DNA from: an uncultured Campylobacter sp.
Lineage (GTDB): Bacteria > Campylobacterota > Campylobacteria > Campylobacterales > Campylobacteraceae
Assembly: GCF_905371695.1 (NCBI RefSeq)
Contig: NZ_CAJPMA010000044.1
Coordinates: 1 to 13,195, forward strand
Reading direction: 5' to 3'
Length of the DNA stretch: 13,195 nt
The notes under the pieces are model-generated. The model was not told the origin of the DNA, made no database searches, and was given only the letters and a program-made list of their open reading frames with translations. Positions 8,430 through 13,195 of this stretch are shown piece by piece. Numbering within the stretch: the first letter of the stretch is position 1; the number at the start of each line of letters is the position of its first letter. The translations under genes were made by a program, and so were the position numbers.

Positions 8430-8721
8430 AAATGCGCCCGTCTGGGTAGACGAGAGCCGCTGTAAGGCCTGTGACGTCTGCGTGAGCTACTGCCCCGCGG
8501 GCGTGCTGGCTATGCGCGTGGAGCCGCATGCGGTGCTAGGCAAAATGATAGAAGTCGTATATCCGCACGCCTGTATCGGGTGTCGCGACTGCGAGCTGCA
8601 TTGCCCGGACTTTGCGATTTACGTAGCGGATAAGGGCTTTAAATTCGCCAAATTAACCGCCGAAAGCAAAGAACGCGCGGCGGCGGTAAAAGCGAATAAA
8701 TTTCAAAAATTAAAGGCTTAA
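8416..8721 (+). CDS. oorD: 2-oxoglutarate:acceptor oxidoreductase delta subunit (2[4Fe-4S] ferredoxin)
   Basis: A small ferredoxin-like subunit (101 aa) that carries electrons from the OOR catalytic core to an external acceptor. Two complete CxxCxxCxxxCP motifs are visible: Cys16, 19, 22 and 26, and Cys53, 56, 59 and 63, each set able to bind one [4Fe-4S] cluster. The C-terminal 30 residues are lysine- and alanine-rich. The ATG at 8416 lies inside the end of sucD, with GGA (8406-8408) seven bases upstream. It is a separate gene, first in the D-A-B-C order known from Helicobacter pylori and C. jejuni, and is followed by the only sizeable gap in the operon. Confidence 0.95.
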   Translation: MLVIENAPVWVDESRCKACDVCVSYCPAGVLAMRVEPHAVLGKMIEVVYPHACIGCRDCELHCPDFAIYVADKGFKFAKLTAESKERAAAVKANKFQKLKA

Positions 8722-8723
8722 AA

Positions 8724-8804
8724 ATGCAAAATTTTACCTGTAAATTTTTTTCTTTAAAGCGCGAAAATTTTAGCCGCGTCGCGACGCGAAAGGACGCGCT
8801 ATGA
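8724..8804 (+). CDS. Possible 26-codon ORF bridging oorD and oorA
   Basis: An ATG two bases after the oorD stop opens a 26-codon frame (MQNFTCKFFSLKRENFSR then VATRKDAL) whose TGA overlaps the oorA ATG as ATGA. AAAGG at 8712-8716, seven bases before the ATG, is a plausible Shine-Dalgarno. The peptide is basic with one cysteine and no recognisable domain. The arrangement would couple translation across the only real gap in the operon. It may instead be a chance frame or a leader with no protein role; I do not recognise it. Confidence 0.35.
   Translation: MQNFTCKFFSLKRENFSRVATRKDAL
8775..8788. repeat. Perfect 14-bp palindrome before the oorA Shine-Dalgarno
   Basis: CGCGTCGCGACGCG is its own reverse complement. 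It ends two bases before the AAGGA (8790-8794) that serves the oorA ATG at 8801. It has no loop, so it suits a dimeric DNA-binding protein or a short RNA stem over the ribosome-binding site. CG-rich words are common in this genome, which weakens it. Confidence 0.5.
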
Positions 8805-9943
8805 GAGAGCTGATAGCTACCGGAAACGAACTGGTCGCAAGAGCGGCGGTCGAGTGCGGATGTAACTTTTTCGGCGGTTATCCGATCACGCCTAGCAGCG
8901 AGATCGCTCACGAGCTAAGCGTACTGCTGCCGCGCGCTGGCGGGACGTTTATCCAAATGGAAGACGAGATAGCGGGCATTAGCGTAGCTCTGGGCGCGGC
9001 GATGAGCGGGGCTAAGGCTATGACGGCAAGCTCCGGTCCCGGCATATCGTTAAAAGCCGAGCAGATCGGGCTAGGCTTTATCGCCGAAGTGCCGCTCGTT
9101 ATAGTAAACGTAATGCGCGGCGGCCCTAGCACGGGGCTTCCTACTCGCGTGGCGCAGGGCGATATCTTGCAAGCTAAAAACCCCACTCACGGCGACGTAA
9201 ATATGATCGTGCTAGCCCCTAGCAGCCTACGCGAATGCTACGAAACGACAGTACACGCGTTTAATCTCGCCGCGCGGTTTATGACGCCCGTAATGCTGCT
9301 TTTAGACGAAACGATCGGACATATGCAAGCAAAGGTAAGTTTACCTGAAATTTCGGAGCTTAAAATCGCTCGCCGCGCGAAATTTACGGGCGAGCCTAGC
9401 GAATATAAGCCATATAAAGCAGCATCCGACGAACCCGCGACGCTAAATCCGTTTTTTACCGGCTACCGCTACCACGTAACAGGGCTTCACCACGGCGAAA
9501 CCGGCTTTCCGACCGAGGACGGCGAGATAGTGGCTAAAAACATCGCGAGGCTTTTTAATAAAATCGACGCGCATACGGACGAGATAGAAATTTACGAAAA
9601 TTTTATGACGCAAGACGCCGAAATTTGTATTATCGCCTACGGCAGCGTCGCGCTAGCCGCAAAGCAGGCGGTGTTAAATTTGCGCGAAAAAGGCGTAAAA
9701 ATAGGGCTGTTTAAGCCCGTTTCGCTATTTCCCGCGCCCGCGCAAAAGCTGCGCGAAATCGCGGCGAAATTTAGCAAAATTTTAATCTGCGAGCTAAATT
9801 TGGGTCAATACGCGGGAGAAATTCGAAAAATCACTCTAAAAGCGGACTTGGCTACGCTATTTAAAGCAAACGGCAGACCGATCAGTCCTAGCGAGATAGA
9901 GGCCGCGGTAAAAGAAAATTTCGGAGAAAACTATGGCATTTAA
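8801..9943 (+). CDS. oorA: 2-oxoglutarate:acceptor oxidoreductase alpha subunit
   Basis: This subunit and OorB form the catalytic core that oxidatively decarboxylates 2-oxoglutarate to succinyl-CoA, passing electrons to ferredoxin or flavodoxin instead of NAD. Length is 380 residues, as expected for KorA/OorA without the fused gamma domain. The pyrimidine-binding domain shows 'FFGGYPITPSSEIAHEL' (23-39), 'QMEDEIAGISVALGAAMSGA' (52-71), 'TASSGPGISL' (75-84) and 'MRGGPSTGLPTRVAQGD' (105-121). The transketolase C-terminal-like domain has 'AYGSVALAAKQAV' (279-291) and 'ICELNLGQYAGEIRK' (329-343). AAGGA at 8790-8794 fixes the ATG, which also overlaps the stop of a possible small ORF. Its last 11 bases overlap oorB. 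Confidence 0.96.
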   Translation: MRELIATGNELVARAAVECGCNFFGGYPITPSSEIAHELSVLLPRAGGTFIQMEDEIAGISVALGAAMSGAKAMTASSGPGISLKAEQIGLGFIAEVPLVIVNVMRGGPSTGLPTRVAQGDILQAKNPTHGDVNMIVLAPSSLRECYETTVHAFNLAARFMTPVMLLLDETIGHMQAKVSLPEISELKIARRAKFTGEPSEYKPYKAASDEPATLNPFFTGYRYHVTGLHHGETGFPTEDGEIVAKNIARLFNKIDAHTDEIEIYENFMTQDAEICIIAYGSVALAAKQAVLNLREKGVKIGLFKPVSLFPAPAQKLREIAAKFSKILICELNLGQYAGEIRKITLKADLATLFKANGRPISPSEIEAAVKENFGENYGI

Positions 9944-10775
9944 CTACGATAAATATCTGCGAACCGACAAGATGCCCACGCTGTGGTGCTGGGGCTGCGG
10001 CGACGGCGTAATACTAAAAAGCGTAATACGCGCCGTAGACGAGCTGGGCTGGGATATGAACGACGTTTGCGTGGTATCTGGTATCGGGTGCAGCGGGCGA
10101 TTTTCGAGTTACGTTAATTGCAACACCGTCCACACCACGCACGGCCGCGCTATCGCTTACGCTACGGGTATAAAGCTGGCAAACCCGAGCAAGCACGTAA
10201 TCGTAATCACGGGCGACGGCGACGGACTAGCCATAGGCGGCAACCACACTATCCACGGCTGTCGCCGAAATATCGGGCTAAATCATATCTTAATCAACAA
10301 CTTTATCTATGCGCTCACCAACTCGCAAACCAGCCCGACTACGCCGCGCGGATTTTGGACGGTGACGGCGCAATACGGAAACGTAGATCCCAGCTTTGAT
10401 GCTTGCGAGCTGGCTATCGCGGCGGGAGCGAGCTTCGTAGCGCGCGAGAGCGTGATAAATCCCGAACGGCTAACCAAACTTTTCGTAGAGGGCTTTAAGC
10501 ACGACGGATATAGTTTTTTCGACGTATTTTCAAACTGCCACGTAAATCTGGGCCGTAAAAATAAAATGGGCGAGGCGACGCAAAATTTAGAATGGATCAA
10601 ATCCCGCCTTGCTAATAAAGCAAAATTTGACGCCATGAGCGAGGATGAGCGAGCCGGGCTATTTCCGGCGGGAGTACTGCACCAAAGCGAGCGCACGGAA
10701 TACACCAAAGCCTACGCGCGCGTAATCGCCGCGGCGAAAAACGGCGAAAAGATCGATTTCGGAGAGCTAAAATGA
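9933..10775 (+). CDS. oorB: 2-oxoglutarate:acceptor oxidoreductase beta subunit (thiamine diphosphate-binding)
   Basis: Binds thiamine diphosphate and the proximal [4Fe-4S] cluster of OOR. It has 280 residues, normal for the family. 'WCWGCGDGVIL' (18-28) has Cys19 and Cys22, and 'GIGCSGRF' (50-57) has Cys53, the expected cluster ligands. 'THGRAIAYATGIKLA' (69-83) is the usual dimer-interface block. The ThDP/Mg motif is 'GDGDGLAIGGNH' (94-105), followed by 'INNFIYALTNSQTSPTT' (121-137). GGAG at 9923-9926 lies inside the end of oorA. Its TGA overlaps the oorC ATG, so A, B and C should be made in step. Confidence 0.96.
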   Translation: MAFNYDKYLRTDKMPTLWCWGCGDGVILKSVIRAVDELGWDMNDVCVVSGIGCSGRFSSYVNCNTVHTTHGRAIAYATGIKLANPSKHVIVITGDGDGLAIGGNHTIHGCRRNIGLNHILINNFIYALTNSQTSPTTPRGFWTVTAQYGNVDPSFDACELAIAAGASFVARESVINPERLTKLFVEGFKHDGYSFFDVFSNCHVNLGRKNKMGEATQNLEWIKSRLANKAKFDAMSEDERAGLFPAGVLHQSERTEYTKAYARVIAAAKNGEKIDFGELK

Positions 10776-11329
10776 AAAAACAATTGCGTTTCGTGGGCGT
10801 AGGCGGGCAGGGCGTCATCTTAGCGGGCGAAATTTTAGCCGCCGCAAAAATAGAAGCGGGCGGATACGGCGTCAAGGCCTCGACCTACACGTCGCAAGTG
10901 CGAGGGGGGCCGACCAAGGTCGATATTATCCTAGACGAGCGGGAAATTTTATATCCTTACGCAAACGAAGGCGAGATAGATTTTATGCTAGCCACCGCGC
11001 AAAAAAGCTACGACGCGTTTAAAAGCGGCGTGAAAGAGGGCGGCAAGGTAGTGATCGAGCCAAATCTCGTACAAGCGAGCGAAGAAGATCGCAAGCGCTG
11101 GCAAATTTTTGAAATTCCGATCATTTCAGTCGCCAAAGACGAAGTCGGCAACGTCATCACTCAAAGCGTAGTGGCGCTGGGCGTAGCCGTAGCTATGAGC
11201 GAATGCCTAGACGAAGCCGTCGTGCGCGCCAGCATGCTCTCTCACGTACCCGCCAAGGTGCGCGAAGCAAACGAAAAAGCCTACGAGCTAGGATTAAAAT
11301 ACGCAAAAGCCGCGTTAAACGCTAAATAA
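10772..11329 (+). CDS. oorC: 2-oxoglutarate:acceptor oxidoreductase gamma subunit
   Basis: The gamma domain of OOR, 185 residues, thought to help bind CoA and assemble the complex. The family start 'LRFVGVGGQGVILAGEIL' (5-22) and 'ASTYTSQVRGGPTKVDIILD' (36-55) are both intact. The tail 'HVPAKVREANEKAYELGLKYA' region (from about 158) is typical. Its ATG overlaps the oorB stop. It is the last gene of the run; 111 bases follow before the flavodoxin gene. Confidence 0.96.
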   Translation: MKKQLRFVGVGGQGVILAGEILAAAKIEAGGYGVKASTYTSQVRGGPTKVDIILDEREILYPYANEGEIDFMLATAQKSYDAFKSGVKEGGKVVIEPNLVQASEEDRKRWQIFEIPIISVAKDEVGNVITQSVVALGVAVAMSECLDEAVVRASMLSHVPAKVREANEKAYELGLKYAKAALNAK

Positions 11330-11331
11330 TC

Positions 11332-11372
11332 TAGCGCGCTTTGCTTTTTGCGGTCTAAAATTTTAGCGCTAA
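11332..11372 (+). terminator. Candidate hairpin region after oorC
   Basis: TAGCGC (11332-11337) can pair with GCGCTA (11366-11371) around a long loop. Inside lie the palindromes CTAAAATTTTAG (11355-11366) and TTAGCGCTAA (11363-11372). The following bases are AT-rich (ATATTATTTTG) but not a clean T-run. This may be a weak terminator at the end of the TCA/OOR operon, or only compositional bias. Confidence 0.3.
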
Positions 11373-11386
11373 TATTATTTTGATTT

Positions 11387-11414
11387 GTAAAATTTAGCTT
11401 AATAAGAGTAAAAT
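11387..11414 (+). promoter_or_regulatory. Candidate -10 boxes for the flavodoxin gene
   Basis: GTAAAAT occurs twice, at 11387-11393 (preceded by TTT) and 11408-11414, both -10-like for Campylobacter sigma70. The upstream side is T-rich (ATTATTTTGATTT), as is common in place of a -35 box. Either would place transcription start within about 10-45 bases of the ATG at 11441. The flavodoxin may still also be read through from oorC. Confidence 0.35.
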
Positions 11415-11440
11415 CCTCCAAAATTTTAAAAGGAGCGAAA

Positions 11441-11938
11441 ATGGCTAAAATAGGTATTTTCTACGCTAGCGGCAAAGGCGACACGAAAAAAGCGTGCGAG
11501 TATTTGGCGAGTAAAATAGGAGGCGAGCTAATCGCGGTTAAAGAGGCAAACGGCGAAGACTTCGAGAAATACGACGTTTTGATTTTGGCTAGCCCCAGCT
11601 ACGATTTCGCCGAGCTTCACGGCGACTGGAAGGCAAAGCTGGGCGCGCTAAAATCGGCGAATTTAAGCGGGAAATTAGTCGCGCTCGTAGGCGTAGGCAA
11701 TCAAGAACGCCACCCGGACAGCTTCGTCGGCGGTATCGTAGACTTCCTTCCTTGCGTAAAAGACGCGCGGCTAGTCGGCGAAAGCGAGAAAGATGGATAC
11801 GATTTTAAATACTCGCAAGCTTTCATCGGCGGCAAATTCATCGGTTTAGCGCTAGATACCAAGGGCGATGCGAATTACGAAGCGCGAATCGATAAGTGGG
11901 TGAGTCTGCTAAATCCCGAAATTTACATTTTTAGATAA
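11441..11938 (+). CDS. fldA: Flavodoxin
   Basis: A small FMN-binding electron carrier (165 residues, cytoplasm). It starts 'MAKIGIFYASGKGDTKKACE', with the phosphate loop SGKGDT (10-15) where the consensus is (T/S)xTGxT. 'ASPSYDFAELHGDW' (50-63) corresponds to the usual 'TPTWGIGELQGDW' loop, and 'GVGNQERHPDSF' (84-95) to 'GCGDQxxYxxxF'. 'FIGLALDTKGDANYEARIDK' (133-152) is a typical C-terminal block. The two residues that usually stack on the flavin are Tyr54 and His91 here, which is unusual. A strong AAGGAG (11430-11435) fixes the start. Family knowledge: in C. jejuni and H. pylori flavodoxin accepts electrons from OOR and pyruvate oxidoreductase. Its place just after oorC suggests the same role; that is inference. 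Confidence 0.88.
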   Translation: MAKIGIFYASGKGDTKKACEYLASKIGGELIAVKEANGEDFEKYDVLILASPSYDFAELHGDWKAKLGALKSANLSGKLVALVGVGNQERHPDSFVGGIVDFLPCVKDARLVGESEKDGYDFKYSQAFIGGKFIGLALDTKGDANYEARIDKWVSLLNPEIYIFR

Positions 11939-11958
11939 TTAAATCGGTGGCCTAGCGG

Positions 11959-12006
11959 TTTAGATTTCGGCGCCTAAATTTTAGTGGTACGCCGAAATTT
12001 AGATTT
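11959..12006. terminator. Inverted repeat after the flavodoxin gene, probable terminator
   Basis: ATTTCGGCG (11964-11972) pairs perfectly with CGCCGAAAT (11990-11998), enclosing a second small dyad CTAAATTTTAG. The stem begins 26 bases after the flavodoxin stop. TTTAGATTT occurs on both sides, at 11959-11967 and 11998-12006. No strong T-run follows, so it could be an imperfect or bidirectional terminator, or a stabilising 3' hairpin. Confidence 0.45.
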
Positions 12007-12208
12007 AAAGTGCTTAAATTTTACCCGAGCGCGACTGCGTTAATCTTGCTTGTAAAATATGCGCACCGCGTATTTATTGCTTAAAAAGCGAATTTTCTCT
12101 CAAATTTAAACGCAAAAACGCAAGCGAAAATTATTCGGCGCCGCTTTAAAAATAGCTAAAATAAAACGCAACATTTACGCATTAAAGCGTCCTAATAAAT
12201 CAAATCGT

Positions 12209-12232
12209 CGCATTTATTTTATAAAATACGCG
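12209..12232 (-). terminator. Candidate terminator of the ThiE-like gene
   Basis: The perfect palindrome TATTTTATAAAATA (12215-12228) is flanked by CGC (12209-12211) and GCG (12230-12232), with a one-base offset. It lies 13 bases beyond the minus-strand stop at 12245. The stem is AT-rich, so strength is doubtful. Confidence 0.3.
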
Positions 12233-12244
12233 AAATCTTATGTA

Positions 12245-12940
12245 TTATTTTATGAAATTTACTAAAAATTTCCGCTCGTTTTCGCATTCCATCGCCGAGC
12301 TCATTAGGCAAATCCCGTCCGCTCCCGCATTTACCGCAAGAGGGAAATTTTGCTCGTTTATACCGCCCAGCGCGTAAATTTTAGGATTTCTCCCGTTAAA
12401 ATTTACGTATTTTAACGACGAGATCAGCCGTTCGCCTTTTGGCGCCTCGCCCGCCTTGCAACCGGTCTTAAAGATATGCGAAGCCACCAAAATATCGGCG
12501 ATCTTACTTGAAATTCGCGCCTGAGCTAAATCGTGCGCGGGCGCGTAAATTTTAGCATTCGGATTTAGTTTTTTAAAATTTAAAAGCTCGGCTAGGCTAA
12601 AATTTCGGCCCTTAGACGCGTCACTCGAAATTTTAGCCTGCTCGTATTCTAAATTTTCGCCGCATCCTAGCTCTTTTGCTAAGCCCGCAAGCTGCGCAGA
12701 GGTAAGCCAAAACGAAGCGCCCAATTTAACCGCCGCGCCAAAAAAATGATTTACGATAAATTCGCGCTTAAATTCAGAGCAAATGTCGCGAACTTTTACC
12801 GCTAGATCGTAAAATTTAGCCTCGTCAAGTTTTTTTGCGCGAAGCAAAATTTCATCGGCTCCCGCCTCGCAAAGACGTTCTATTCGGCCCAAAAAATCAT
12901 GAGCGCAAATTTCGGGCGCCGCGATAATTAAAATTTTCAT
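12245..12940 (-). CDS. TenI/ThiE-fold protein (thiamine phosphate synthase family), probably not a classical synthase
   Basis: A 231-residue TIM-barrel protein. It aligns with ThiE/TenI along its length: 'EILLRAKKL' (30-38) matches the 'xQfREK' pyrophosphate site. 'EFIVNHFFGAAVKLGASFWLTS' (about 60-81) matches the block '[23 protein letters not shown]' of Bacillus ThiE as I recall it. 'IYAPAHDLAQA' (131-141), 'SHIFKTGCKAG' (154-164) and 'LGGINEQNFPLAVNAGADGI' (191-210) follow. The ND of the ThiE metal site is Asn64-His65 and the GQxD block is TSAQ, so both Mg-binding aspartates appear absent. It may be a TenI-like thiazole tautomerase or a divergent paralogue. AAGG lies about nine bases before the ATG. 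No other thiamine gene is visible nearby. Confidence 0.75.
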   Translation of the reverse strand: MKILIIAAPEICAHDFLGRIERLCEAGADEILLRAKKLDEAKFYDLAVKVRDICSEFKREFIVNHFFGAAVKLGASFWLTSAQLAGLAKELGCGENLEYEQAKISSDASKGRNFSLAELLNFKKLNPNAKIYAPAHDLAQARISSKIADILVASHIFKTGCKAGEAPKGERLISSLKYVNFNGRNPKIYALGGINEQNFPLAVNAGADGICLMSSAMECENERKFLVNFIK

Positions 12941-12984
12941 TTCTTACCTTTTGTTTTTAAATTAGCGCCTCGCGCCTATTTACG

Positions 12985-13009
12985 ACGTAAAAATCGCAAA
13001 ATTTTACGT
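12985..13009. terminator. Inverted repeat upstream of the ThiE-like gene
   Basis: ACGTAAAA (12985-12992) and TTTTACGT (13002-13009) form a perfect 8-bp stem with a 9-base loop. It lies between the possible minus-strand gene end at 13047 and the ThiE-like gene start at 12940. It could end transcription of the upstream gene or act in the ThiE-like gene's 5' region. No T-run is present. Confidence 0.35.
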
Positions 13010-13046
13010 TCGAATTTTAAATATGCGGCAACGAACGAAAGCGATT

Positions 13047-13195
13047 TCAAGCGCGATCCGACGGATTTATAAGTAAACCCGCAATACTCGCGGTAGGACT
13101 AGCTTTTATAAAAACGCTCGCAAGAACGAGAACTTTAAAAGTTGCCGCCAACGGCGCGCCGAGCGCAAATTTAAGCAAAATATCGCGGCTAGGGC
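13047..13195 (-). CDS. Possible 3' end of a minus-strand gene entering from the right edge
   Basis: On the minus strand a frame is open from the window edge (first full codon at 13193) to TGA at 13049-13047, giving 48 residues. It includes 'ILLKFALGAPLAATFKVLVL' and ends 'AGLLINPSDRA'. Codon choice (GCG, AAA, TTT, ATA) resembles the real genes and the sequence is hydrophobic, perhaps a C-terminal membrane segment. A plus-strand frame is also open over 13021-13195 but has no start codon. I do not recognise the product, and the call depends on sequence beyond the window. Confidence 0.4.
   Translation of the reverse strand, partial: PSRDILLKFALGAPLAATFKVLVLASVFIKASPTASIAGLLINPSDRA

Larger units (their letters stand above)
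11939..12244. other. About 300-bp noncoding stretch between convergent genes
   Basis: The convergent flavodoxin and ThiE-like genes are separated by about 300 bases. Besides the hairpin near 11964-11998 and an AT-rich palindrome at 12215-12228, I see only frames of at most about 22 codons without good ribosome-binding sites. There is no tRNA-like cloverleaf and no recognisable RNA. It may hold the terminators of both genes, and I see nothing else in it. Confidence 0.6.

Noticed and set aside
10307..10708. Minus- and plus-strand alternative frames inside oorB (also 10118-10399)
   Set aside because: They lie wholly within the intact OorB frame and have low-complexity, family-less translations.
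11948..11990. Possible tRNA (the GGCCTAGCGGTTTAGA stretch resembles a D-arm)
   Set aside because: No acceptor stem, anticodon arm or T-arm (no GTTCGA) can be built around it.
12106..12174. 22-residue minus-strand frame downstream of the ThiE-like gene
   Set aside because: No convincing ribosome-binding site, very short, and not near a gene that would give it context.
13023..13076. 17-residue plus-strand frame starting at ATG 13023
   Set aside because: Too short, without a Shine-Dalgarno, and overlapping a more plausible minus-strand gene end.
1..13195. Mobile elements, CRISPR arrays, restriction or defence systems
   Set aside because: No transposase, integrase, regularly spaced repeats or defence-type domains were found in either strand; repeated AAATTT and GCG words reflect codon use.

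Overview
The window is a chromosomal core segment from a Campylobacter-like epsilonproteobacterium. It carries a complete icd-mdh-sucC-sucD-oorD-oorA-oorB-oorC run, the TCA-cycle gene order I know from Campylobacter jejuni. Other clues are the monomeric NADP-dependent isocitrate dehydrogenase, the ferredoxin-type 2-oxoglutarate:acceptor oxidoreductase (OOR) in place of a 2-oxoglutarate dehydrogenase complex, and the AAATTT-rich texture. Base composition is close to balanced, with many GCG and CTAG words. That fits the more GC-rich oral/intestinal campylobacters (C. rectus, C. showae, C. gracilis, C. curvus type) better than C. jejuni. The species call is inference.

Layout. At 1-2130 (minus) lies the N-terminal 710 residues of a large AsmA/YhdP-like membrane-anchored protein that runs off the left edge. 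It diverges from mltG (2072-3022, plus), a septal/lytic peptidoglycan endolytic transglycosylase, and the two 5' ends overlap by 59 bp. After an 80-bp gap come eight tightly packed plus-strand genes (3103-11329). Junctions are 4 bp or overlapping except for a 79-bp gap between oorD and oorA, which holds a possible 26-codon ORF and a perfect 14-bp palindrome. A short intergenic stretch with a candidate promoter then leads to a flavodoxin (11441-11938). About 300 bp of noncoding DNA with candidate terminator hairpins follows. Next is a minus-strand orphan TenI/ThiE-fold gene (12245-12940), and the right edge may hold the 3' end of another minus-strand gene.

How the genes work together. Icd makes 2-oxoglutarate and NADPH. 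OorDABC oxidises 2-oxoglutarate to succinyl-CoA and passes low-potential electrons to ferredoxin or flavodoxin. SucCD converts succinyl-CoA to succinate with nucleoside triphosphate formation, and Mdh interconverts malate and oxaloacetate. The flavodoxin next to oorC is a natural candidate electron carrier for OOR. The window is mostly ordinary core metabolism, with no mobile elements, CRISPR arrays, tRNA or rRNA genes seen. The most notable points are the antiparallel overlap of two membrane-anchor coding regions, the small ORF between oorD and oorA, sequence oddities in SucC and the flavodoxin, and the altered metal site of the ThiE-like protein.
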